NCBI GenBank assembly: GCA_032622095.1
Contig: CP136066.1
Coordinates: 109,141,319-109,205,318, forward strand
Length of the DNA: 64,000 nt
Source of the DNA: Siphonodentalium dalli
Lineage: Eukaryota; Mollusca; Scaphopoda; Gadilida; Siphonodentaliidae
Direction of reading: 5' to 3'
Below the pieces are notes generated by a model that had not been told where the DNA came from, made no database searches, and saw only the letters and a list, made by a program, of their open reading frames with translations. Every line of letters begins with the position of its first letter. Within the stretch, counting starts at the first letter, position 1. A program made the position numbers and the translations under genes. Shown here in pieces: positions 21,188 to 36,400 of this stretch.

Positions 21188-22439
21188 TAGGTATAACTGT
21201 CATTGAGACAACACATATTATATATCAATTACTTCACACGTCATTACTAATGCAGACAGGGTGTAAGTGACAGTCTCGTAATTTGGCCAACTCATTAACA
21301 AAGGTGATTAGCATGACATTGATCCTGTTAAACATGGTTTTATTGGGCCGGGACTAAGACACCATTTTGCACATAATTACATCATTACGTAATCCCATAA
21401 TCAGTCGCAGCTAACAAACTGTGAACACTTCTCATCTCATATGAACAGCCTATTCAAATTTTCTAGCAATCAGATATAAGAACACAATAACTATTCAATT
21501 AGAATAACATACATTGTTAATCAAAATCACAATTGGAAAAACATTAGCACCAATATATATTTCACCAAACGATAATTACTGATCATCAGTGTTTATTATC
21601 ACCATAGGGTCACATTGATATTAAACTAAATTTCATATTTAATTTTCAGAAAAATCAAAGTCGATGAATATCAACTCGATCATCTCAGAAGTTTAAAAGG
21701 TTGCCCAATCTGTATCTGTTCTTTGATGCCGGTTTGTATAACATCTCCAGATTTAGCTGATCGTGTGGTCGTCCACAACATCGTATCCATCGCAAACACT
21801 TCTCAATGTCAACTTTCGGCTTTGCAAACGGAATAAACGTCACCCCGATACATCTATCAGGGTAACGATTATCAGTGTTACACCTCCCATGGCTACACTT
21901 TTTCACCATTTTATTAAAATCCGACTCAGCTTGGAAATATTCTGGTGCACATCGAACAAATTATCCAATTGAACTGTTAACAAAACAAACGAAATCTTTC
22001 GCCGGGCGTCGAAACTAATCACCAAACCAGGAATAAATGACAACATTTTCTGATTGGATAATAAGGTGTTGCACGGATACTTAGTATGAAATTTAATAGT
22101 CTTGCTAATTACACAAAAAATTATGTTTAATCCGAAGAAACATCCGCCGATATTGAGTGTTGCTACACTATTAACAAACATTGATGTCTTACCGGAAATA
22201 ACGCTAGGCTCTCAGTGAAAGCGAAAGTGAAAGATGCCGTTATCTGATTGGATAATGCCAATATCTGCCGAAGCGTCAATTGGTCTCGGCTCGTGCTGAA
22301 CTGACACATTCGACAACTTATATTATTCAAATCAGCTGATAAACGAGTCCCATATGTTATTGAATGTTGTAGCATGATATACTTGTACCGCTATACAGTG
22401 AATAGCTGAATGCTCATGGATGGGGTGTGTAAAAATACA

Positions 22440-24040
22440 GCGAGTGGCTGAATTGTCATGGTTGAGCTGTATTTGCAAGTCTGAAGTGTACGAATGGCCG
22501 TGTGTGCGTGGTATAGGTATATCTCAAAAGACTGCATGGTAATTGATGAGGTATATACACCTGGAGTGACGCTATGGTCATGGGTTAACCAATACAGACA
22601 ACCAACCAATACATGTAAGCATAGGCTAACAAATTTAATACATGTAAGTGGGTGTTTTGACAAGGTAACACATCTGTCCGGGTCAACGAAAATCACGCCT
22701 AGCCCTCCGGAATGACAATACCAAGTCAGAATGGAGCACTGGCTGACGGACCATAAGATCTTTCCGTTTGTCAACATAAGTATAGTGAAAGAAAGATGGC
22801 CTACATCCTATCCATCATATAATTTCCCCACGCAATGAAGGTGATACATACATGTATGGATGGCAAAAGAAAGGGGAATATGTTTGCTAGCCATATTACA
22901 GAATATTCATGGCTAAATATATGATGACCAAGGTCCCAATTTCTCGCAGATAAATTGATCCCCGTTCTAATGACATGTTGAGGTGGAAGCTGGGTCCTGG
23001 AGCAGTTTAATGGAATTTTGAAATAGTTTTAGAATGTACCCCACAAAAACAAGATTATATTGTATTCCAAAAGTACAGTTTAGACATTTTTGGAAATTAC
23101 TCCCAATGAGTTGAAGAGATGCCAAAATGTTTGGATAAGATCATGATCAGTTGCAGATCGCTGACTATGTGCCATTCTAAGCAAATGTCACATTATGTTT
23201 CGACTCATTACCTGCAAGACGCGAGCCCTTGTATATCTTGAGTGGCTATATGGCCATGATGTGGCCTATATGTATATAGGGAGTGCCATGTGGCAAAATT
23301 AATGGTGAGGTGAATTGGTATACAAGGAGTGATTGTATGATCACGAGTGTGGTTTATGAGTATAGCGAGAGGCTAAATTGTGATGGTGAGGTGTATATGC
23401 ACGTTTAGTGTATGAATGGCCGGGTGCACGGTGCGGGACATTGGTCTATCTAGAGGGACTGTAAGGTCATTGGCGAGGTTTATATGTATACTATATATAT
23501 ATACCTATAGTGACGATATGGTTTTGGGTTGGGTGTATATGTATATCTTGAGAGGCTATATGGCCATGGGTGTTGCAAATATATATACACGGAGTGACTT
23601 TATGACCACTGGTGAGGCAAATGTGTATACAAGAAGTGATGTATGATCATGAATTTGGCGAAAATGTCTACCGGGAGTGACTATATTGTCATCGTTGGGG
23701 TGTATATGTATATATCGAGTGCCTATAAGACCATGCATGTGGCAAATAAATACATATACATGGAGTAACTGTATGACCAATTGTGAGGCGAATAAGTATA
23801 AATATACAGGTCGTGGCTATATGGTCATGGGTGAGGTGTAGGGGTATATCTGGCTGATCTGCCTGCATGGTTACTCACGGCTATATGGCCATGTGTTGGG
23901 TGTATGGGTATACCAATGTGTGGCTGTATAATAGTGGGTGAGGTGTATGTGTATAAAGCGAGTGACATGTGTTCATTTATATGGTGTTTATGTATATATA
24001 TATGGAGTGACTGCATGGTCATGGGTGAGTTGCACTGGTG
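22440..24040. repeat. Degenerate minisatellite (~60-bp units)
   Basis: Loosely repeated GAGTGACTATATGGTCATGG, GTGAGGTGTATATGTATATC over ~1.6 kb, strongest from 23220 to 24040. The small frames inside follow the repeat and are not genes. Confidence 0.75.
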
Positions 24041-24049
24041 CACCCTTCG

Positions 24050-27000
24050 GTGACTATCCCTTTCATATCTCTATAACTCAAGGATATGTTAACCGATAGA
24101 GGGATCATATAAGAGTTTTCTCCATTTTAATGGCGTTTCGTATGCAATGAGAAGGAAACGGTTTTCCTGACAATAGTTTATGAGTTAATAAATTTTGAGG
24201 TTAATGGGCCAGAGTAGCCAAATAATATGATCCCTCTCAGTTCCGTTTCACCGTTCTGCCAATTTCCGCTCAAAACATAATCCCGAAAGAAGTTTTCAGC
24301 AAAAATCCATACTGCATCCCTTAAAATGATTTGTCATGCCTCATAATGTACTGGGACAACAAGAATATAACATTTAGTTATCAGTTGTTTAAGTAACATG
24401 TTTAATAACTAAGTGAGTCACAATTTGCAACCTTTTCGGAACAGCTTAGAATAATGTTCGGAATAAATATGTCAAATCAACCTTTTACCAAATTTGGTTG
24501 CAATTTTGCAAGTCATCTTGAGTAATTTTGTCTAAAACACAGCAGTGTCACATTTAAGGTAGATCAAAATAAAAAGCATATTTGATACCAAAGATAGTTC
24601 CATTTTACATAACAAAAATGGTGCAAATCAGAAAAGTGATTTTTTGCCGATGTTGATGCCAAGTTTGTGATAAAAATTATTCTGGTAATTTCAGTGATTA
24701 AAATAGTAAACTTTAATCAAGGTGCATCAGAAATATTAGTATTCAATGTATATAAGACAAAATAGTAAATTTTATTCATCAACCACAACTTATAATCGGT
24801 TGCACGCCACGCTGGTGCAATATTTACCATTTTTCATATTTTGGCCGCCATTTTGAGCCAAAGTGACAATTTTGATACCATTGAGTTGGAATATCTATAA
24901 GAAATAGAATGCATCACTTACGTTGCACCGTCCTTCCAATTTCTTGATGAAATATGACTATAATCCCAATGGTAATATTTTTGTGATGTTATACCGCGTT
25001 CTGTAAAATCGAATTTTTGAATGACCGGAAGGGGTGGAGACTCCACTAATGGCATATTTGATTTCCCCGATGGTTAGTTAACATGCTAAATACAAAATAA
25101 AGTCACAATTCTCAACCAGTTCAAAACAGCAGAAACTTATCTTAAAGATATTAGTAAAAAACGTAACATTTTCCACTTCCGGTCATCATTTTGGCTGCCA
25201 TCTTGGGCGGGGAGTTCCAATTTAGGCATAAAAAGGTGGCGTTATGTCTTAGCTCCCCAAAAAGGTATACATATGTATACCTATGGCAAGATATTCTCAC
25301 TATAATTGCATCAACTTACAACAAACTGACTTAACGGAAAATGGCAGCCATATTGGACGCCATCTTGAAGTATAAAAAATGCTCAAAGCGGATTTTAGCG
25401 AATTTTGGATATGTTATAGAGGATATCTTCCTCTTCAAAATGATATATAAACCAACTTAGTACAAATTTATTCTAGGTTGACCCTATAATTTGAGTTTAT
25501 CGACCAGACTATACAGTGCGTGTGGTATTCTTAGGCCAGTCAAAATAATGTCACTTGATATGTTGGAATCTGAGATCGCCATGGCCAGCTCCATCAATGG
25601 GCTGCTGCTGATATATGAGTACCATGAACGTCACCAGAGAGATGGTGGGTCCGCACTTAGCTAAACGAATAAAACCGACGAGTTTCTGACTTTCGAGAGA
25701 TCCCATTGGTACAAGCCTTGTATTGGTGTGTTTTTAACTGGTACCACAAGCTTTTAAAATTGTCGGTGGAAATTCCTAACCTAACATCCGTGATTTGCAA
25801 TTTACTCAAAACTCTCAACTGATTGCTACATTTCAGTACAAAAATGCGATCCCGATATACAATTCGAATCAAGGACAACACAGACACTTGTAATTATAGT
25901 TGGTGGCCTCGTTTTGTGTGCACCGGCAAAGAGGTAGACACCGTTATCATAAATCATCGTTGATTGTTGTCAGCCAGCCACGACGACGCACGAGCTAGTT
26001 GGCAGCCTGCTAACAAAACGACCATGGTGCATGGCATTTTTGAAGTTTGCAGTGTAATTTTGCTAGCGTATGAACCCTAAATGGGTTTGTCGATACGGCA
26101 CGAGTGCTGCCGCGGAAGGATAGAACTCATACAAGAAAAACCACACACTGTACATTTTATAATAACTTTATAATGTATTTTTCGTGAAATGTATAACGGA
26201 CAAACTTATATCACTTTGTTTTAGATATAATTATGCTAAGGAATAGCAACAATATAACACTAGCAGAATGAACTGATTGTATACACGAAATGATGACTGA
26301 ATCACTAAGTTATTCCCACAATCGTTGCACATAAGTCAAGTCACCAGTAAATGTCAGGGAAAATTTACCGTCGATGTCACACTATGTTACCGTCAATGCA
26401 CCACAATAACTTATAATATTGTGTGATTTGAAGATATGGCTGTCTTATATTAAATGCTGAAGCCAAGAGGCCGAAAGCTTCTAAACTGTATCTATCTTAT
26501 GATTATAGTAATACGACGTCCAGGGCTGCATTCACACGATATGGGATGGACCTTTAAGCTTATTTCTATATAATTATTTCTAAGGCGAATTTGACTTCAC
26601 ATATTTAAACATAAATTTGTGCCAATGGAAAATAAAGACGACAACCGACATTATTCATTTCGAAGAAATTTTGGTAATTTATTAACGGCATCCATATAAC
26701 AATAAATTTTCATATTTATAAACACTTACATGATATTTATAATATTCGCCATCAAAACACTCAAACTTGAGTTCTATGCGATAGTCTTCGACACAAAGTG
26801 TATCATACAATCTGCACCTTCTTAAAATAAAGTGATAGACGGTGATATGTTTTAGTTGAATATTCGTTACTGGTCATAGTTAATAAGTGGATAAAATAAA
26901 TTATTTATAGAGCACAATTCAACACAACTCAACCACGTTTGGCTGGTTGCAGTGAGCTATTGAAGAAAGACAACATGCCTCCGTTCCTGGTCCACACAAG

Positions 27001-27255
27001 TAAGATAGTCTCTTGGAATATAATAACTATCCCGCCTCTCTGTCTTGAATATCCGATGAATCCAAATAGACACCATGTCAGATATAATACAACGTATTAA
27101 CCTTTATGAATATAAACCAAGTATATAATCTCACTAACGTTGTTTCTATAGGTTGTCAACAACAGCGGTGTCAGACAACAACTCAGAAGAGACCTTATTG
27201 ATGTCAAATGTACACTGTCTTGGTGTCCGGTATGCGAGAACAAAATAAAAACATT
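24050..27255. other. Gene-poor AT-rich DNA
   Basis: Contains repeated GCCGCCATTTTGAGCC / GGCTGCCATCTTGGGC words at 24842, 25190 and 25345, which mark a dispersed repeat. No supported exon was found; a 76-codon minus frame at 25657-25887 lacks context. Confidence 0.45.
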
Positions 27256-27418
27256 CTACAGGTGTGTGACTTCTGATTCGACCTCAGATGTTTCTGAAAA
27301 TATGTCGAATTCGCTCTCTGTGTAGTCATCTGCCAGGTCACCTTCATCAATAGTGGCCGCATTAGATTCCATCGTGAAGTTTGTACTGCACGTTGAGTAA
27401 CGTGGTGGCATCGGATAG
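27256..27418 (-). CDS. Receptor gene, acidic terminal tail exon B
   Basis: Acceptor TGATCTATTTCAG, enters in phase 2, ends in TAG; exactly 163 nt and 53 residues like exon A. It reads YPMPPRYSTCSTNFTMESNA, ATIDEGDLADDYTESEFDIF, SETSEVESEVTHL. The flanking non-coding sequence is unlike that of exon A, so only the protein is conserved, which argues for selection after an old duplication. Confidence 0.52.
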
Positions 27419-30400
27419 CTGAAATAGATCACATGTGCAATACAGCCATACGAGGACAACACGAAGAAGTTCGCTGACCAAACGCGCTGCATGCGGTGAA
27501 ATATGATGTGAAGATTTGTTTAGTAGATAAGGCGGATGCTTCCCCAGCTAGTGAATGTTTGATGTGCACAATGTTGCCGCCATGTTTCAGATCGCATGCG
27601 CATAATCTGCGCACAACGGCAGCCAACACGGAACGCATGCATGAGTAACCTGTCCGCGCGCATGGCCCACACAAATTCATAACCCGAGCACCATCTATAT
27701 AGTAAATTGGCATTCAAGCCTATATCTGAGAATAAGTTCCAAGTTCCAGCTGAAGTCAAACATCTCTATTCCAGGTGAGACATGATATAAGTACAGCCTA
27801 CCGCTATAACACAAGTCAGAATGGAACCAACAAGAAATGTCAGAGTGCATCTTGTTGGGATAGAAACAGCCGAGCTTAACACTTCAAGGAACATCGATTC
27901 TCCAGTGCGCATTCGTTATAAGCACGATGGCACTTGAGCTCCAATCAGAATTTATGCGTGCTATACGAAACCAGTTCAAAGTTATTAACCACGGCTACAA
28001 TTAAACCGACCATGCAGTTTTGCCTACCGCCGGAGAACATTCATGCAGTAATCATTGGCGCGCGTCATTTGAAATCGCTAGAGAGCGCGTCATTTGGCAT
28101 CGCTAGAGCGCTGTTCGGAAGGAATATTCAGACACGAGATCAAACTCATCATCATCGTCCAAGAAATCGTCATCCTCAAAATCAACCTCTGTGTCCACAG
28201 TCGCAGCGCCGCCGTGCGTCGAATCGGTGCTAATGACAGACATGCGTGGTGAGTTTTGTTGAAACCTGGAACATGGAAATGACTGAGACCATACGCGTGT
28301 GAAATGCAGATCGATAATAATCAGCCATTGCGTTGGTAATGATGGCTGCCGCTTTGGTAATAATTCAACAAGACAAGTCAACACCATTTATGTTGTTTTG
28401 CACAGAACCTCGTGCTTTAAGATAAAAATATATACAACCGTACTATTATAATAGACAAAATTATAACTAACAAAATATAGCCTTCTTCAACTCCCGAAAT
28501 CGAAAGACCGTTAGAAACCTTTCTTTGTTCATTAACCTAAATATATCCAGAACATTTCTGTCATTGTCCTGGATACATTTATGACAAGAGTATGGATAAC
28601 CTACAAGTCACCACCGCCTTTTTTTTTTACTCAAATTACATTTAGTACCTCAAATACTTATGTTCCAACATTATACGCAGTGTACGCATCCATGTTCATA
28701 CACTATCAAAGTTCTATTTTGTAATGTCTATATCATGATGACCAGAAAATAAATTTTATTTAGTTACACATTTTGAATGGTGTTGATTGGTCTGTTTAAT
28801 CATTACTAAATCGAATAGCGCAAATGAATGATTGGTGCATTTCGTAAAATACAGGATAAGAGAGAGAGAGAGAGGACAGGATAATTATGCATTATGAAAA
28901 TGAAAAATAATTTTTTTTTATAATCAAGATGAATTTCCAACATCAGTGTCATTGCACAAATCAAAATTTCAGTTCATTTTGATTCCATAACGAACAAAGT
29001 TGTTTGAAAGTAGGCAATTCAACACTGAACGTATGAGTGGATATCAACATTAGGGTGAACAAAGAACTATAAATGCAGTAAGTGACCGGCTTAATCGCTG
29101 ATTGGTAGAATATGTCAGCTAATAATTATTTGATTGACAGCTGTGGAAAGCACCATCGCTTTCTTGGTATGGAAGAGCACAGAACTAGTGCAAGCATGGA
29201 ACCTAGTAGATATTGCGACGAATATCTACTCTGGCTAACGCCCGTAGAGATCATATTCCACCAGTACAAAATCTGGGAACGTTTTGTAAGTTTGACAGGG
29301 AACCTTATACAGTTGAAAAAATAACACGGGAAATATATTTCTTAGTTATTTTCTGTTCCATAATAATGTACTTCACTGCAGGTGAAGGCCCCAACTAGAA
29401 AGTGCAAGCCCATATCGCAATAAACATTGAATTGACGCAAATCGCTTACAAAGTCACTTAAATCGTGAAATTTAGATTTGGGACCTTCACCTACAGCGAA
29501 ATACGTTGTCAAGGAACATATAATAACTAAGAAATATATTCCCCGTGTTATTTTTTCGACTTTATAATGTTCTCTATCAAAACTTCAAAAAGTTCCAAGG
29601 TTTTGTACAGGTGGAATATGATCTCTACGGGAATTAGCCAGAATAGAGATTCGTGGCACGATCTAGGAACCTAATTGCTGTTTGTGAAATTTAGCGCACT
29701 TTTAACGACTCTTCCTTGTTAGTTTTGATGACAAAAAAAATCACGAATATTAACTAGAAACAGATGAGTATATACTAGATAACATTTTCAGCGTTCAGTG
29801 TTTGCGACTTTCAAAAGGAATAAATTACAACTCGATTTAATTCATTTTTTTAGAAACAATTTGCACACATAAGTGTTACTCATGAATTATCTCCCGTTGT
29901 AATCCAACATATATGGTGAAAATGGGTGTTCAGTTTACTACAAATGCAAATATGTGTGAAATCTTAATAGTTTGTAAATAATTTTGTTACTATTGATGGG
30001 CGAATTCTGTTTACAGATGACCATAAATTAGTCAAAATGTAATGTTAATGTTTAGCCTAAAATGCAAAAGAAACTATCACTATCATTCGTATGGCACAAA
30101 CAAAATACAAACTAGAATCCATCATTTAAAGCTGAAAACGAGTACAAAATATCATAATTGATAACGCTCTTTATTATCTTCCGTTTTTTTTTCTGTGACG
30201 GGAACATGGACGCTATTTATACAAGAGACGGTCGTTGGAATTTTTGCTAGGTGACAAAAAAATAAAAAGTGTTTCCTCTTTGGAAAGTTGAAATTTGGCC
30301 ACCAAAATCTCATATTAATGGGCTCAAGGGGTCGATCTAATTATGTTCTGATGTTGAAGACGTACATGTGACGGTATTTATGGTGTCAATTCGGACAGGA

Positions 30401-33400
30401 CATCTTTAACAAAGTATGTTCGACGAATGTGTTCTGCGAAGTGAGCCATACGCTGTGCTGAATACATTATTTTAATATTACTATCACTATTTCTGATTGG
30501 GCAAAAGCCGTCACATGATAATCCGGGAAAAGTCACGAAGTTGGACTCCCGGAAGTCGTATTGGACTCCTAGAAGTCATATTGGACTCAAATCGAGTGCA
30601 ATATGACTTTTATAAAAAGTATCTTTTGTATATACACTCATATATCTTAATATCATGTAACACTTGCTAAGAGAATAAAGCATATAATGCTGACGCCATT
30701 TTGGATAAACATACAGCTGGATAATAACATGTCATTATACATGTACAATGTTGTGTAATAACTTTATAATATCTGCCGGGTGTGCAATTGTGAATCTTGA
30801 CGAAATCTTTAAAGGTACGGTTGGCCTTGGCGGTGGATATCCTGTGAAAATATTTCCACCCGTCAAAAACCGCCACAAACAGAAAGAACAACAAAATGTA
30901 GACAGTCTTTGTCCGTATACAAATAAGAAATATCGCATAAACAGTATGTTATTGTCATATATTTGACTATTGTTAAGTAAACAAAAGCATAAAAAGTTAC
31001 TTTTCTGGTGTTTGTTTATATTATGATGGTAAACATAAAGAGCGTTCTTTGTTGATGAATTCCTGATATGGAACGAATAAAGAGCGTTTATGCAATTTGT
31101 GTGTGATTAGCCAGCAGCATTGTGCTGTCTTCTGTAACACAATCAGGCTCTTGCTCAGGTAAAATATAGTAAATCTTTATGATAACATGCTGTTTACGCA
31201 ATGGTCATGGTATATATGAACGAAACTGTATGCGTTTTAATGTTTTTCTGTTTACGGTGATTGGAACAAATGTGAATATTTTCGACAACTAAGGCCTCAC
31301 GTGCCTTTAACTTGCCGGTGTGAGTGAACACAGGACAGATTGATTCACACTTGTAGGCGACATACCTGTTGAAGTTGACGGTGTCGGGAACACTCAATGT
31401 ATTTGTGTTGCTAAAGTCCATTTGTGGTGCGTTGCTTCTCTGCAAGGTTGTCTGTCTGCTACAAGGATATAACCACGAGAATGACACCTCCCGATCGAAA
31501 CAGCAAGTATAACATGATATCGTTGGAAGTCACAGACGAGGATTAGGTTTACGTGATAAAAGGTTGTGAAATAAATACAGAATATAGCTTGCGTCAGAGT
31601 CTGTAACACATAGTGATATCATTATTGAGAACACGTGTAATATGTAATAGAGACCAATGGTATGTAATTAAAGGAACAAAATTAATGTTCACGCGTTTCA
31701 ACCAAATCCGGCCTTTCTAGCATGCTATATATATGAATTTTATAGGTAATTTCAGAATAAGTCCATGTAATTGAATTCTCTGACTGACCCTTACCGGGAG
31801 TAAGATGCACCTGCTTTGGTTAGCATCTCGTTGCGACAATCTGGTGTACCATTCCCGTTAAAGGCACGGGCGGCGTTCGTTGCAGAAATATATATATTTT
31901 TTCAAATTGCCACCAACAGAAGGAACACCAAAATAAATACAGTTCCGCTCATAATTATGCCAAACATAATCAGCGCGTAAAAAGTATATTGTCAAGACGT
32001 ACGATGGTGAACGTAAACAAGAGCCTGCTCGTCTTACAGAAGTTGTGCTTCTGTTTACATAACACAGCGCAATTCTATTGGTTAATCACACAAAAATTAT
32101 ATAAACGCTCTTTATTATTTCCATATCAGGAAAACAGTAACAAATAACGCTCTTTATGTTTACCATATCCGGATCTAAACAAAAACCAGGAAACGTAACG
32201 TTTTTTGCTTTTGTTTACATAACAAAGGGGGAAAATACTGTTTATGCCATATTTCTGATTGGCATAATAACAAAGTATGTCTATATCTTACTATTCCTTC
32301 TGTTTGTGGTGGTTTTTGACGGAGGTGAATATTTTAACAGCATACCCACCGCCAACACCGCCCGTATCTTTAATACTTGCATAAAATAGACCAGCTCATA
32401 GTACTTTATATAGTGGAGAGTTTGGTTACATCTCACAACAGTCCACTGATGATATATATATTTATGCAGGGACGTGGATGTGGTATATATTGGGGGTGTC
32501 CAATATGAAATGCTCAACTGCACCCCTTCCATTGAAAACATTGATATACGTTTCCAACTGGTGCCCCCATGCAGGGAAGCTGTCCCAACTGTTGGGAATA
32601 CCAAACTTCAACTTTCATTCCAAACATTTGACCGACGGTAGGGAAAATATCCGCATTTTGGTCTAGAAACAACATAGTTCATACAAAATACTAGTTTAAA
32701 AACAAAAGTGTCATAACAATTGCGTCCTAAAATATGGCATGGCGAAAAGTTTTTGCGAAAGTTGGGGGGGGGGGGGGTGAAACATCACCAAACCACCTAT
32801 CGCCACGTCCCTGTATATATGCGCGTTCTCTTTTACTACTTACCTGCTATTATTGAAGCTATTTCCGGAAGTTGACCCTGCGCTCGGAACTACACTGCCA
32901 CCATCATTCGTTTGAATGAGCCCTGGCCTGTCGAGATAAACCGTTTATATAGTACAATCATATAATAGTTTGTTTGGAAAAGAATCAGCATAATATTTTT
33001 CAGAGATGAAAGGAAAAACGTTTCTACAATGCACATCTGTGAGCAGACTATTCAAATATCGTGTCTTTTGATATCCACCATTCCTCTTTCGTATCAACGA
33101 TTCCTCATTTGGTTGACAACAAACGCGGTCTTGAAATGTCATTTGCAGGAATTACTTTCCCCGAAATATAATATAATATAATATTACGTTTCAAATAAGG
33201 TCGGCTGGATGTTTTCTAACAGAAAGGAGGGGGGTCCCACGATGTTACATGTATGCATATATTCGAATATGTTCTTGGCCGTTCGAGAATGAGCAACCAC
33301 AGGTGATTTACACCGAGCCTCTCGATTACCCATAACATATCAATAAAAGACCAGGAACAGAGCGTGATGTTGGTCGCAGTGTCATTGGGTAAGTTATATC

Positions 33401-36400
33401 TATTGGTGGTCGAATCTTTGGGTGTATTTATTTTTTATATGTTTTTGGTGAATTGCCATCCACTAATGCCTAATAGCGCAGATTCGAATACGCGACAGTA
33501 CAATTAAAGAAATTTCGCAAATCTTGACAAAACTTGACATTTGACCTTTTTCTGGATCTTATTTTTTAAAGTAATCCATGCATTCCGATGTCTTATATCA
33601 AGACGTGAAGCTCTATAGCGATTTACATGAGAACTGGCACGTAAGTTGAAAATCACTACAAAATCGCAGAGCAATTACACTTATTATATGTTATGTGATC
33701 GCGCGATGGCAATGACCTTACATATTTAGAATGTGATGAACTTTTCAAAATAGGACCAATTTCAATCGGGCCAACTGATTCTGGTTTAGCCATTGATAAT
33801 TATAATGCTAATTTGCCAGCAGTTTATTGACGTTTTATCACCATGGTTACGTACGTGTGTTGCCATGGGAAATCATAGACGTTCTCCGTAGAACGCCCGA
33901 CTGGTTCCTGGCTAGCATTTTGTCGCCACTTCTCATAGTCACCATTGTACGCAGGATTCAGGAAGGAACTGTATACGACTGGTTCCTGGTGTGTTTCCTT
34001 CTGTATCATCGTGTCACGATAACGTTTGTTATCGGACACATACGCTAAAGATGACGTGCTTTCCGAAGACGTGTGGTCCATGTTGGAATGCCTGGAAGGA
34101 AGAGAGCACGTTGTACATGTACCTACTTTGGATTATACTCTAGAAGATCATTTCTGAAGATGATAGTAATGCTACATTCTTCGAAATATCAGACATTTCA
34201 CAATCTGAACGGATTACATGCTGACCCCGAGTTGATACAAATCTGCCTGTGTCCCGACCAAACACCACAGCTTACCCTGCACCAATATATTCACACCACT
34301 CGTGTTGAATAATTTACACCACCCCTCCCACATGAAATTATAAGGATCATCAACCGTGGCACCATCTACAAACCTTTATACAAACTTATGCGTATATGCG
34401 ATATAATACGAGGAGAGGAGCTATAGCTATATGAAAAATAAAGCTGGGAATGTTGACGACAATATTCCAGTGGCGTTATCCTGTGTTATTTCAAAAAGTA
34501 TTGGAAATGGTGTTGTTCAATAAATGCTCTGAACAATTATATACCACAGACAACCATTTTGGTTTTAAAATTATCATTCAACGGACGGCTGCATATTTGC
34601 ATTAAAAGAAGCGATACGACATTATAATTCTAAGGATACTCCTGTTTTCGTGTGCTTCTTGGACGCAAGTAAAGCGTTCGATCGTGTCAACCATGAAATG
34701 CTACTACGTCATCTAGAGCAACGATCAGTGCCATCAGCTATTATTCGGATCCTTAAGGACTGGTTTCTAAATCAGACGTATAATTTCGCTTGGGACAAAC
34801 ATACTCTACATGCTTCCGGCCCACGAGTGGTGTTAGACATGGTGAAATATTAAGCCCTTATTTATTTAATGTGTATATCAACGAGATTAGCGAAATACTG
34901 AATACGTGTGACGTTGGGTGTATTGTTGGCAGCGCAAAAATCAATCATTTATGTTATGCTGATGATATGTGTATTATTGCACCAGCTTTGGGGGGACTAC
35001 GTCCTTTGTTGAGAATATGTGAACACCAGGCTAAGAAGGTTTATTTAACTTATAATATTATAAAAACTGTGGGGATGACTTTTATCACTAAATTTCTTCA
35101 TATTCGGTCATTTCCAAAAACTAAACTTAATGGGCAATGAAATCAAGTTCGTGTCCTACTATAAGTATCTCGGACATATACTCAACAACGATTTTTCCGA
35201 TGATAATGATATTATGCGTCAATATCGGTCAATATGCTCACGCTCAAATATGCTTATTAGAAAGTTTTACATATGTTCGCCTAATGTGAAAATGTACTTA
35301 TTTCAAATGTTCGTATCTCCATTATATTGTGCTCATCTTTGGATTAACTATACCAAACGCTGTTATAGAAAACTTACAGTTTGTTATAATAATGCATATA
35401 GAAAAGTTATGGGTTATGTAGTGCGAGTGGGATGTTTGTAGGTGGCAGAATGTGCCCTCTGACAGTGTTGATTCGAAAGGGTGTGTATGACACTGTATGG
35501 ATTTCGTGTGAGAATTTATAAATATTTAAACAGTATTTTGAATGCTATTTGTAACTCAGATCTGATCTATCGATCTAATTTATTCAATCATTGGAATCAA
35601 AATCTTTATATTTAATTTATAATTATATGTTGTATGTATGACTATATATGGGCATATCTTGCCTGAAATAAACACAATACAAATAACTAAGTTGCATAAC
35701 ATGTACTCCAATCCCCAGTGGTTACTCCCTCAGCATTCATTACCTCCACATCATCAATTAATTGTCAATACTGTATACGGAAGCAACAATAAATATGTTA
35801 CAAACAAAAACCTACTTGAGCAGAAAAACGTTTATATTTGCACAAGCATATAGCTCACACTGAGTTATGTGCACGGTGACAACATAGGACCGAACTGCAC
35901 GTACTATATGATGATGTACTATAAAAAATGTTTTATATTTCTTGAGTGTTCTTTGAAAAATTACTTAGAACCAGTTGTTGACAAATGATATATTTACTTG
36001 CTTAAAGGTACTCAACCCGTAAAGAGGGTCCCCATCTCAACAGATTCCAACAACAAAAATCCGATCAGAGGGTCCTATATTACTATTTATTTGGCTTTGG
36101 GGGTAAAAAATATTTGATTCGAGTCGAGGAACCCATCAAACAAAGCTCAGAGTTATTAGATATTGATTTTTGAAAATTCTTATGTTCTCGAGATGAGTAC
36201 CAATAACTGCCGTCAATTTGGTAACCTGCTCGAGATTTGACGCCAAAATTCTATTCAAACAGACAAGGATGGATAACTCTATAATCAAGTGGGTAATAAT
36301 AACGAATTTTTGATTGTCTTCTGGGCCAGAAAGAATTCCCGATAATGAAAAATAATAGATTTCTAAAATCGATATCTAACAAATCTGAGCTTTGATGGGT

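Noticed and set aside
29112-29324. 70-codon plus frame
   Set aside because: It lies across the left arm of the 29208-29660 inverted repeat and lacks splice context.
30667-31487. Several short frames such as FLFVAVFDGWKYF and its mirror at 56579-56836
   Set aside because: They are identical in distant copies of a TTAA MITE and so are repeat-derived. Only the 93-nt exon at 31366-31458, outside the element, is kept.
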